Source: Onchocerca lupi
Taxonomy: Eukaryota > Nematoda > Chromadorea > Rhabditida > Onchocercidae
Length of the DNA: 64,000 nucleotides
Assembly: GCA_028564675.1 (NCBI GenBank)
Contig: JAOVVO010000070.1
Coordinates: forward strand, 62,001-126,000
Direction of reading: 5' to 3'
The notes under the pieces are model-generated. The model searched no databases, was not told the origin of the DNA, and worked only from the letters and a program-made list of their open reading frames with translations. A program made the position numbers and the translations under genes. Of the stretch, positions 51,996 to 62,643 are shown in pieces; position 1 is the stretch's first letter, and each line of letters starts with the position of its first letter.

Positions 51996-53271
51996 TCCTT
52001 GATTACCAAGCATATTACAATCCAAACACGGGTATTACACAATATTATTCGAATCCGTACCACCCGGACCAGTCTTACAGACAAGCTCAACTAAGCGCTT
52101 ACAAAAGTAAGTTTGTCACGCAATATTAGCAAACTTGATTATCTGTTATAAAGATACCGCGACGCTAAATAACAACTAACTAGCCATATATTATTGACCA
52201 GATTCTCTCAGTCTTCGACGGCATTCAATACCGTACAAATTTATTATTTTCTCATCTGTTTAAATGATGCCGAACTATCTTTTCATAATTCAACCCAAAA
52301 TTAATTCAAAATTGAGTAGCATTTCTACGTAACGTTATAAGTTTGGAAATATCAATCGTTCCGTAAACATAAGTACCACAATGAACCGACGAAATCCAAT
52401 TATTTCTGCATTCCCAGAATAGGAACCTTTTCAAAGACCAATTACATAATTTTATACAACTTCCAAATTCAAAATCGAAGTACTGCAACATTCTTCAGTT
52501 GCTTTTAAGGTTGAAATATCAAGCAGTAAATCAAAGTCCATTTAAAAACCGGGCGTACTTCCGAAATGACCACTCGACAACTACCACATTTTTCAATAAA
52601 TTTTGCATATGGTAAGCGCTTAAATGCATCCCATCCTAAAATTATGCTCCAATAATCTTCTTTCATCATTACACCTGTACTCTTCAAGAGTATCTTTTCT
52701 TCTTGACTACCGTCATTTTATGCTTTGTATTACAACCTTTTCTTGACCACTATTTCCGTTCAGGAAATACACATTTACCACTTAAAAACACAGCCACCAT
52801 TTTATTATACTACGACACGCAATGGAAGGGATTTAAGAAACAATTGCCAATTAATCAATTACTTCTATGAACTTACAATGTCTAACAACGACATTATTTT
52901 CTAAATACAAACTATGTGCATATTAAATTGCCTCTAATTAATGACCATACGCAAATTACAAATGCTGCTTCTGAGTAAGTTTTCCAAATAATTTTCGAAG
53001 TCAATTATGACAGGCATTTACGGTACTAAAAACTTGACTACCTTTCCTTTTCTTTTTTTTGGATTAAGTACTACGATAACGGAAAAGGATGAGGAAAATA
53101 TTGTAGTAGGTGTAATTAATTACTACATCCACTAATGAAATTCTCTTTCTTTTAGACAAATGCAGCATTTTTCAATCATCAAGTTTTGAAATGAGTGTCA
53201 ACTTTCTTCGCAAATTTTTCAGAGCAGGATACCCGGGCTGGTTCTATTCGGTCTGGACCCAAACTTCGTAA
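51996..53271 (+). CDS. Candidate two-exon fragment of an unidentified Tyr-rich protein
   Basis: Exon 51996-52106 encodes a Tyr/Asn/Gln/Pro-rich stretch (YYNPNTGITQYYSNPYHPDQ) and ends at a near-perfect GTAAGT donor, phase 1. It joins in frame to an exon starting at 53156 after the strong acceptor TTCTCTTTCTTTTAG, which runs to a TAA at 53269-53271 (FEMSVNFLRKFFRAGYPGW). An alternative acceptor at 53222 (AAATTTTTCAG) is also in phase and gives a different, Ser-rich tail ending at 53437. The start of the gene was not found, and the upstream boundary could instead be near 51876. Family unknown. The base composition of the region suggests transcription of the other strand, which weakens the call. 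Confidence 0.3.
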
Positions 53272-53959
53272 CGTAACAGATCTCTCGGGTGTTTCTGTGT
53301 CTCACTGCTCCACGGTGACGCTATGTAATAACTCAAGAATATCGTCTTCAACCCTATCTGAGGGGTACTCAAACTCTTCAATCGAAAATCTCCGATTCAT
53401 TGCTGTGCACTGTCATTTTGGGGTATCCGTTATCTAAAATTCAACTTCTCTAAATGATTTTTGTTACATCCGAACGAAATCAAACCTAGATGTTCACTAT
53501 CTCTAATCTCTGGAAAATAATTATCGATAACGGAACGAAAAGATAGTTTCATAACTACTAGAAATTTTAAAATTGTAAACCTTAAAGTTCTCAACACCGT
53601 TCTCAATGATTCAGATTTGAATTTCTGTGAACTATATATACGGGCTAAATGACGTTCTACCACTCAATCCTTCACCGCACCTGAAAACAATGTGTTTTCC
53701 AAAAAAAAGTAAAAAAAAAGGCATTTTTTGAATGAAAAGATCCAATTCATCGAAGCTCATACATGGTCGAATGATCAAATAATCATGTTATTGGTATAGC
53801 ATATGATTCTTACTGCGAGCACCACAAAAACGGTGCAGGTACTTTTTTAACAAAACAATCGAAAAAGCATACATTTCGTTACTCATTTCAGTTGAACTCT
53901 CAAAATAGATTATTTTTATATATTTAAACTTACCTCGATTGAGTGATACTATGCTCCAA

Positions 53960-54310
53960 CCTCCACCAAACTGATTCCGATCCTCTTTTTCTCCTCTTGC
54001 CACACCAAACTACTGATATATACATCCCACGTCACGCCACGCCACGCCACATCATTATGCCCCTTCCCCTCGACAACCGAACGACTCCTCGACTGAACTC
54101 CCAGCCAAACAAAGCAATTCCCCCCGAAATGCCCCAAAGCCATTGCTGTAAAATGATTACAACACCGACACTGAATAACAGCTTTATATACTAGTTGAGG
54201 GATCCTTCTAGATCCACCCACTGAGTATCGATATTTGTTCTTTTCGAAATGTATGTCATGAAAGAAAAAAAGAGTAGGAAAGTAGATGGGCAGGCACTCT
54301 ATAAATAGCA
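53960..54310. promoter_or_regulatory. Putative divergent promoter / skew-switch region
   Basis: A GC-richer segment at the point where the + strand changes from A/C-rich (left) to G/T-rich (right). It contains a short CACGC pentamer array (54029-54050) and C-rich DNA (54060-54130). A TATAAATA box at 54300-54307 points rightward. No coding exon is assigned here. Confidence 0.4.
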
Positions 54311-54986
54311 TGCAAATTGAGAGAGTGTTTTTTGCTGTGGAAATGAGAAAACGATACCGAAGTCAAGGAGAGACGGTTTAACAAATTGAAAGAGATGATC
54401 GCAGTGAAACTGAGTATCAGCTCATCGATTGGTATCGGGGTAGTTGTGCTGATCGATAATAGGAGCAGTTTATCGCAAATTTGGAATGGTTTGATGAGAT
54501 GATGCTCAGGCAGCGTATTTGCTTTGAGTTTTGCCATGGTCCGAGAGGAAATTTCGAGAAAGGATGACTTGTCATAGTGAGGATTGGCACTAATCCACTG
54601 ATGAATAACTCAATTTACTAAAAATTGGGTTGGGTTGACAAGTAATCTTCGGATAACATATGCTTAAGGACTTCAAGACATTAATATCTCTCATAATAAG
54701 AATGAAGAACACATAAATTTTCCATATTCTACTATGACGATAAATTAAACTTCGGGAAAAACATTCTACGACGACGACGAATTCAGATTTTCAATCTTAG
54801 AGTTCTCCCAGTATCCTGATTTTGAAGCATAAAGTTGAGGATTCCTAATGCTGAACTGTACAATCCATGCAAGAAATACCTGCAAAAGTTGACTGCAATG
54901 TTGACATGTAATGCTACGAAAATATGGAGTTTTTTTTTTCAACTTGCAAATGAAATTAGCAGTATTAACAGAATACCCGGGTGCAC

Positions 54987-55113
54987 TCAAGAAATTTCAT
55001 GCATTTCCTGGTGGATTTCCCGATGGATTTTAGTCCTGTCATAAGAAATCTTATTTCCCGGCAGATAGCAAGCCCTGCTCCAAGAAATTTTATGCATTTC
55101 CTGGTGGATTTCC
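54987..55113 (+). repeat. Pair of ~34-bp direct repeats
   Basis: Two copies of a unit containing ATGCATTTCCTGGTGGATTT, at 54987-55020 and 55080-55113, differ by one or two bases and are separated by about 60 bp. They lie at the start of the G/T-rich arm and have no known function. Confidence 0.8.
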
Positions 55114-55767
55114 ATCGAATTCCGCTTTCGCTTTTATGAACCCGGTAATGAATTGTTTAAAAGCAAGTAATGAGAATATCTTCGAAAAAAAGCCTATATT
55201 TCTTCCTAGTTTCCTGGTCCTTGATATTTAATTGTAAATATATTCAATCATTTCTAAACATTCCATTGCAATTCCGGGAACTGTATTCGCAAATGCTCTC
55301 TTTCCTCATTGCGTGTACTTCACAGCTCTGTGTTCTGATGAATCATTCGGAATCGATCTTTGCAATCGATTTTTCTAGAAATATCATTGATCGGATGAAA
55401 TTGCGAAATAGAATATGATGGACGGTTATTCAAAAAAGTCGAGGCAAGAAACAGCATGGAATGGATGGACATACAAATTGCGAAATTGTCTGACTGCCTC
55501 TTCAAAATACGTAATGCTTGGAAAATCTGTCTCTCTGCTAATAATGTCGCGACGGAGAGTTAGTGAGTGGATACATATCAGCGGACAGAATGTTCGAGAA
55601 GCAAGAAAACTATCTATAAAAGGGATCGAATGGGCAAATTTAGTTCATTGCCGTTGGTGTTTGCGAGGAAGTGGGTGTGGGATGGTCGCCAGGTGTTGGT
55701 GGGTCCTGTTAATGTTTTGGTTAGGGGAAGTCTAGAATTGCCGTAAAGGTTGTGGCGGTTAAAAGCG

Positions 55768-55773
55768 TATATA
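55768..55773 (+). promoter_or_regulatory. TATA-like motif in a G-rich segment
   Basis: TATATA within a strikingly G-rich stretch (about 55640-55800) roughly 115 bp upstream of the acceptor of the 55904 start. It may be the promoter of that gene; an alternative is the TATAAATA at 54300. Confidence 0.25.
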
Positions 55774-55903
55774 CCGGGTCGGGTTGTATCGCTAAAATGG
55801 CCGTATCATTTCCTCTCACTCGATTTTGTCCTGTAATCTATGGTAACTGAGTGGTTCTGGGATATTTCACGAATCATCAGTTCTTTCAGGGTTCAAAGGA
55901 CAA

Positions 55904-58900
55904 ATGAAAAGAGTGACGAATGTTGCTAAGAGTTTTGAAACCTTTACTGTTTATCTTGAAAGCAGATTAGGATGGTCTTGTGTTAGTGCGGTGTATTCAT
56001 GATGAGTCACTGATGAGGAAGCAGACTACTTGAGTTAATTTTTTCACTCTCGATTATGCTATCGATTCGATTCGTATACTTGCAATTTTACAATATGGAA
56101 AGGGCGTTGAGGAAGATGGTAGATTCATGAAGATTGTGTGCTGATATATAAATCAGAGAGGACGTACTCTTGTTTATCTTAATGCATGGTATGAATGCTA
56201 TCATTTGAATTATTGAATAAATTCTTGGCTTTTATTTTTTATCAATATCTTTTTTTAAAAAAAGGAGTATATGAGTTAGGAAAATAAAGATCTGTTATAG
56301 CGGTACTTGTGGGAGAATGCTGAGTTCCTATTTTGTAAATTTCTACAGTTACTGTTTACTGAATAGAGCGATATCCAAACAACTTTGGAAGAACAATTAT
56401 ATTTGTAGAATATAGTGGATTTTAGATTCTCCTTTGTTGAATGAATATTTAAGGAATGCTGAAGAGTTGGAATTTTTCTTCGAAACAGCCAGACTTATTT
56501 CCTTCGTCCTCGTTTGTTAAAGGGAATATTCGCTGTTTGTGTATTTTTCACGAAATTGCCACTAACAATGATTTATAGGCGGAAGATTCGATCTTCAGGC
56601 GTGTATGGAAGTTTTACACCTCTTGTTAGTTTTAAAATGGTATTCTTTGTAGGATATTGAAGTGCTTTGTGTTCTCATAATTGAAATGGATAATGATTTC
56701 TTGTAATGTTATAGGATATATCATTTAGGGTCTAACGAACCATGATATTAAATGCTTTTGTGATCCGTAGTTAATGTGTTTTGAGAATACATTTCGTAAG
56801 GCTGTTTTGTTATTCCAGATAAGGATCTTGGTTGTTTATATGGTTTTTATAGGCTATCTGTTGCTTGGATGAACGTCAAAAACGGTTCCCATCTATAGAT
56901 TCATGAAATTAATGACAATTACATTGTAATGAAATGGATGTTGAATGCATCATTGGAGGATAGAGAAAGAATTGATAAGCTATAGATGTTGCAGATTTAA
57001 CTGCAAATCAAATCGCCTTATTCGCATGATTAGGAAAAACGAAGTATAGTAAGGATTCTCTTTTTTCAAGGAACATTGAATGGTTTTGATTAGATTTTAT
57101 CATCCATTTTGATTTTTTATTATGGATGAGTTAATGCTATCTTATTATTTGTCACAGCACGCTGAGTTTCAGATATTTCATTGTGTTTGCTTATGCAGTT
57201 TTGATTCTCGAGTTTTACTGATGGCTTTTTCTTAGTAGAGATGGGTGTGATTTGTTATATGGAATTTTTTAAATGTTATGCGATGACGTGGAATATTTAT
57301 GGATGTTGTCGGTTTCAGTTCTGAATCAGTACAGATAAATATTGAAAGCAATTTTGTTACTTTTCATTTCACTTTCTGGTATACTATAGAGCTGTTATTA
57401 CTAAAGTTGTGGTTGGGTATATGGAAGGTGATATAGTGCTGCTGCAGATAAAGGTGTTATTGAAAATATAAGATACTAAAAAAATTATGAGGAATGTCGT
57501 GAAGGGGCGAAACAAGACGAAAGTTTTGTTTGCAGTTTTGGTTTGGATATTCATCGCATGCTGGCATTTTAAAGTCCAATGACGAATATCTTCGGTATGT
57601 TTTGGACTTCATTACGTGCAATCATAATTATGAAATTTAACTGAACTCATGGAGATTTTTCAATTTACTGCAGTGGCAGAAAATCTCGTGACCTACTTTT
57701 GAAATAATGGAGTGCACATAACACTTAATTCGCAATTTTCCAAAAAATGAAGGGAAGGAATGGAATTATTGAATTCCTGATTTAAATGCTTGATATAGGA
57801 TGAGAAATCCGATTATATATTGCTTTTGCTTTACTGTTTGATTGTGGCAAAAATAATTTCTTTTTTTATATTATATTATCAGCTTATGGACAGCAAATTT
57901 TTGGTCGATCTAGTAAAATCTACCTGAGCATTGTTTCAAGACCATCAGAGGCATATCTTCATTGCTTAATAACATTTCATGCATTAGCCACAATATTAGG
58001 ATACTTTTTCCTCCTTGATTTGCAAAAACGCCTATCAATATGGAGTGCTGTCAGTTATGCCCTACTATGCAGACTCAGGTACTTTTTTTCTTGAAAAGTG
58101 TGAAATATGTATCGTTTTGGATTGTCATGGCAGATCATTGATTTCGGAAAAAGCAATAATTTAATGGATTAATGAAATTAATCAAGATTTGTCCAAGCAA
58201 GTTGTTTCAGCATGATAGCAAAAAAGCATAAAGACAATGAATATGAATTAATGGTGTGTTGACAATTTTATACAGTACATTGTTAATGGCATGAATGAGC
58301 TGATAGATACAAAAGATGCGTGCCACATATATTATGTAGATGTATGTTTTATTATGGAAATTATAATTATCGGGATCTACTGAATATTCGCTATCTCTTG
58401 TAGGTGTTTGAGGGTTTTATGCTTTATGATCGGGAATGTTTCTTGGTGAAAATATGAAGTCATTAGTATGTAAAACCATCAGTGCTGATGTCTTCTACTA
58501 CATTATTTTGTCGTTTTCAGTGCAATAGAGCTTTAGATCATGAAAGAGTTGTGACTCGCTGATTCGTATTCATTTGCTGATTTTGTTTATGGAAATCATA
58601 CCATAAATGAAGTTTGGATATACACAGTGAAATTTATGGTTAGCATGAAAAGTGGAAGTACAGGATGATTGATTTGGGATTTCATTGTTCGGTTAAAAAA
58701 TGTGAATAATGTGGTCAATAAACCAATATTATCATTTGGTTGCTGCTTCTCATATGATAGATTTATGGATTATTGGTTTAAAATTCTATTGTTTGGTTAA
58801 AAAAAGTGCGAAATGGTTCGGTCAGTAATTAAATTGACATCATCGATTGGTAGCTGCTTATGGTGATAGTCTTGTGGATTATTGGTTTGGAATGTTATTG

Positions 58901-60018
58901 TTCAGTTATAAAATGTGGAGTGGTGTGGTCATTAATTAAACCAACATTATCAATTGGTAGCTGCTTATCATATTATAACTTTATATGCAACAGTGTTATG
59001 GTAGCATGTTTTCCGCAGGAATTACGAGTCGAATGAATGGATCGGGACGCTTAAGATTCGTGATTTATTTTAATCCGGGACATTTTTTTTTTTTTTTTTG
59101 CTGAAAAATGGTGCATAGAAAACATGGTGATGAGACCTACTGAAGTTTCGGAAGGAATGGAATATCAGAGGTAAAAGACGTTGTTCATAACAGTAGCAGA
59201 TGGTGTGGAAAAAAATTATTTGAATATTAATCAAGAATTTGCTATCGTAAGAATGCTCTTTGATTTTGCATTGTTTGACGTATCTATCACTTGCTGTATT
59301 TAATGTTTTTAGTTTTTATGTGGAATATCTTCTCAAAACAAGTTTTTTTTCTTTTCAAGTATGGAGCCGTCATTTAATTTTCATCAACTTTATTTATGAT
59401 TTTATCGATCCTAAGTCAGTTAATTACTCGAACGAACATGCACGATAAATGACAGGTCATATTTTTTATAATGTCAGGTTGAAATAAATGTCACAGTAGT
59501 TTAGTTGGCTTCGTAATCGTTATTGCAACCCGAAAAGAATGCGATCTAAGAAATCCTCAGTTAAAAGTATGTGTTGTTAACCAGGGTTTGCATAATTTAA
59601 TCTGGAATTATGCTGTTATTTGATAATTAGGCTTGGATTAGTTATTTTAATTGCAAAGCTGAGTTTAGTTTTTTTTTTTCCTGCAAGACAGAGAAATGCG
59701 GTGCTTATTATGTATGAAGTATTGTATAAAATTCTGTTGTTCACAGATTGTGGGGTGCGAACTTATGAAATTGAGTTTCCCGAAACTGGAGGAAATTGAT
59801 AATGAGGACTAATTCAAGTGTGGTTTATGATATCTTGTGGAAATGTAGCTGTATGGAAAGTTTTCTGTGAATCTAATGGTTTTATTTTTCACTTCTGTTT
59901 TGAAGAAAAATGTATGATTCAGATTTCTTCATGTAGTACGTTCTTCTTTCTGCTGCAGGACTGATGCCAAACTTCGATATGAAGCTCAAAAGAAATACAT
60001 CATAAACATTATTAGTTG
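55904..60018 (+). CDS. Partial model: unidentified protein with a hydrophobic segment (at least 3 exons)
   Basis: The start ATG at 55904 lies 15 nt after the acceptor ATCAGTTCTTTCAG (ending 55889), a likely trans-splice site. Exon 1 runs to about 55979 (donor uncertain; phase 1 needed). Exon 57883-58078 has acceptor TATATTATCAG and donor GTACTT and is fully open. It encodes IYLSIVSRPSEAYL followed by a probable membrane segment (CLITFHALATILGYFFLL). Exon 59959-60018 has acceptor TTCTTTCTGCTGCAG and donor GTAGCT, and encodes a basic stretch (TDAKLRYEAQKKYIINII). Phases 1 and 2 agree between these exons. Possible continuation: a 24-nt exon at 62069-62092 and an end exon at 62557-62643. I do not recognise the family. 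Codon-like A/C content in these exons contrasts with the G/T-rich introns, which supports real exons. Confidence 0.45.
55980..57882 (+). other. G/T-rich intronic sequence
   Basis: Presumed intron 1 of the 55904 gene. The + strand is strongly G- and T-rich; for example 57241-57300 has only about three C. No exon or structured element seen. Confidence 0.4.
58667..58990 (+). repeat. Three tandem ~105-109-bp diverged repeats
   Basis: Units 58667-58768, 58769-58877 and 58878-58990 share the order ATTATTGGTTT, ATTGTTCGGTTA, an AATGTG/AAGTGCG block, GGTCA, AAACC, ATCATTTGGTTGCTGCTT-like words and TTGTGG/TTATGG ends. They are about 70-80% similar by eye. The unit end (TTGGTAGCTGCTTAT) also forms the left edge of the larger duplication that follows. 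Confidence 0.75.
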
Positions 60019-61080
60019 GTAGCTACCCATCATATATAGCTTAATATGCTACAAGTGTTTGTGGTATGATTATGTTCTGCTTAGGATTTACGAGTCGAAT
60101 GAATAGATTGGGTCATTTAGGATTCATGTTTATTTTATGCCGAGACAGTTTTTTTTTAGTAGAAATTGATGCATGAAAAGCATGATGGGTAGACTCACTG
60201 AATTATCAGAAGGAGATGAATTATCAGTCAATAAAAGATGTTCATAGCAGTGCAGATGGTGTGGAAAAAACAACACGACCATCAATCAAGTATTTCCTAT
60301 GGTACTAGTATCCTTCATTTTATTTTGCATTATTGGCTATATCTATTGTCTAAGTGTTTAATGAAACATCTTCTTGGAGCAAGTTTTTTTTTTTTTTTGT
60401 TTTGTTTTGTTTAAGGACATCACTTAATTTCATTGTCGACTTTATTATCGGCTCGGTTTTATCGATCCTACATCAGTTATTTACGTCAAACGAATATGCA
60501 CGGCAAATGACAGGTCACGTTTTTATATTGTCAGACTTGGATAAATAAACATTGCAGTAGTTTTATTGGCACCATATCGTTATTGCAGTCTGACAAGAAG
60601 AATGCGATCTAAGAAGTCTTCAGTCGAAAGTATGTGTTATTAATTAAGGTTTGCATAATTTAGTCTGGAATTATATTATTACAATGTAACTAGGCATATA
60701 TTAGATGTTCTAATTGCTGAAACTGAATTTAATTTTGCTGCAAGATAGAGAAATGTAATGCTTATCATGTATAAAGTATTGTGTAAAATCCTGTCCGCAA
60801 AATGAAGGATGCGAACTTCTAAGATTGGATTTTTCGAAACTACGGAAAGTTCATAATGGTACTGTGATTAGTTTAAATGTGATTTTTGATATCTTATGAA
60901 AATGTAGCTGTATGAGAAATTTTCTGGAAATCTACAATGGAATTGTTATTTCTTCACTTCTGTTTTGAAGAAAATTAAATTTATTATTCAGATTTCGATA
61001 TATAATACGTTATTCGTTCTGCTGCAGGACCAATTTTTACTCGACAATATGAGGAGAAAAAGTAGTCTGTCTTTCTTTAT
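58957..61080 (+). repeat. ~1.07-kb diverged tandem duplication carrying an exon
   Basis: Copy A (about 58957-60012) and copy B (about 60013-61080) are colinear at an offset of about 1069 bp. Shared landmarks include ACGAGTCGAATGAAT, GCAGATGGTGTGGAAAAAA, ATGACAGGTCA, AATGCGATCTAAGAA, AGTATGTGTT, TTTGCATAATTTA, ATGTAGCTGTATG, CACTTCTGTTTTGAAGAAAA and the acceptor TCTGCTGCAGGAC (59959 and 61028). Copy B begins exactly at the donor of exon 59959-60018. The exon-like start is duplicated too, but copy B reads into a stop in the expected phase. Confidence 0.85.
61028..61070 (+). pseudogene. Duplicated, probably dead exon copy
   Basis: Counterpart of exon 59959-60018 in the second copy of the duplication, after an intact CTGCTGCAG acceptor. 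In the phase used by copy A it stops after seven codons. In another phase it gives FTRQYEEKK followed by a stop, parallel to KLRYEAQKK of copy A. Similarity fades after about 40 nt. It may serve as a cryptic or alternative 3' exon. Confidence 0.35.
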
Positions 61081-62556
61081 TCTTTTGTTAAGAGATAGAT
61101 TCAAGAACTAATGTTGTTGCGGAAAGTTCACGTTACTTCTACGATAGGGGATACACTGTTCGTGAATAAGTGTAATCGAAAAAGATTCTAGTATCTGTTT
61201 TGATTAATACTGTTTAAATTATCAAATGGTAGGAGCTTTCAATCTGAGGTATGTAGTTCGTGAATAGGGTTTAGCACTTCGAATAGTCTTCCAGTTTATC
61301 AATGAGACATTAATTCATGATTTAAAATAATTTGAAATGGGAGAAATTGGTTTTGGATTCGGAATATTCGTTCGAAACTTTTGCTTATGTAGAAGTCGAA
61401 GGAATGCCTGTAATTTGGTTCGTACGTGTTAGGCATTTACGTGTTTTTTTATTTTTGAATTTTTCATAGTCTGGTTATGCATGATGAAATGAGAGATATT
61501 TATGTAGGTGGTAGTCTGTTACAATATTCTGACCAGTTATATTTAGAATGCTTCTAACTAATGATAGATTAAAAAATAAATTCGCTTAATTTTGCTTGTT
61601 CATGAAATTATAGAGTGTGTACTTTTAAAACAAAATTAGCTCATAACACTGTTTATTTTTGGAATCCAGAATTCATCAAAATTGTGTTCTGTTGAATTTT
61701 TACCATTAGTTTCTCTGCTTCCTCTCAATGTGATGAAAAACCTACCATCATTTTAAACTGTATTCTCTATCAATACTTGGAAGAAGACTGCTATGGTTTG
61801 TGGGAAAGCTTGCCATTCCATTTCGTCGTTGAATTAAGGTGATGATCCTCATTTATTGAATTTTTCGATAGAAATGGTCCCTCAATTTACAGCAATCGTA
61901 TATGCAAATTCTCACATTGTTTCTTCAAAGTGGATCTCACTCAATTAGATTTTTCAACATTAATGAATGTCATAAATTATTTCTTTTTTTTTTTAGAATT
62001 TTTTCTAGTTATCTATTTTTTCATCTTGTCGTTTCATTGTGTTATATCATTATCAACTGTTTGAATAGGGAGGATGCTGTTAAACTGTTTGGGTATGCTT
62101 TGGCATAGCATTTTTATTGTCAAGTAATTTTCAACATATATGATGAAGAACCAGAAGAGGTTTGTTTTGCGTTGGTTTTGGAGATGGGTGTTCTTAATAT
62201 TACTTTTTCATTTTTTCTCCATGTTCACTATGCTTTTTGGTCATTTTTTGCATTGCTGAGATGCCGAACATTTGGCACAATTTTCGATAATATCGGCATT
62301 CAGCGTTTCTTTTTTTTTTCTTTACTGAAAAATGGAAAGCGGCAGTACGTTGCCGACAATTTTGGTCAGTTTAAATCTTGATTTTCCTTTTTTCAAAGTC
62401 GATTTGTTTTTTTCTTTTTTCATGAATAAAATTTTCAAGTCTTGTTGTTTGACACAGCATTATCGTTTCATGATTGGCTACAAGGGGTTTAAGGACATGA
62501 AGATTTCTGCAAACTCATAATGTCATGAAATGGTATTGTCACGAAAATCGGAACAG

Positions 62557-62643
62557 GCAAATATTACTGTGCGGATCACATGGTCTCGATTTCGGGCTTC
62601 TCAACGACAGTTAAACAAAAAATCTAGCAAAACAATGTGCTAA
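62557..62643 (+). CDS. Candidate last exon of the 55904 gene
   Basis: Open frame ending at TAA 62641-62643, encoding a basic tail (ITVRITWSRFRASQRQLNKK is part of it). The frame is open from 62521, so the true acceptor is uncertain; the best AG is at 62556 but lacks a U-rich tract. The base composition changes from G/T-rich to A/C-rich at this point, as expected for an exon and 3' UTR. AATAAA words follow near 62703-62710. Confidence 0.22.
   Translation, partial: ANITVRITWSRFRASQRQLNKKSSKTMC

Noticed and set aside
52505..52687. Minus-strand frame containing a protein-like stretch (DAFKRLPYAKFIEK) after an ATTTTAG acceptor
   Set aside because: Its phase fits the doubtful 54003 exon, but there is no recognised family, no second independent exon, and T/G-rich DNA gives many such frames here.
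53935..54003. Minus-strand frame ending at a perfect GTAAGT donor near 53935, first taken as exon 1 of a leftward gene
   Set aside because: It starts with GTG, not ATG, with a stop a few codons upstream, and phase-matched continuation at 53681 stops after four codons.
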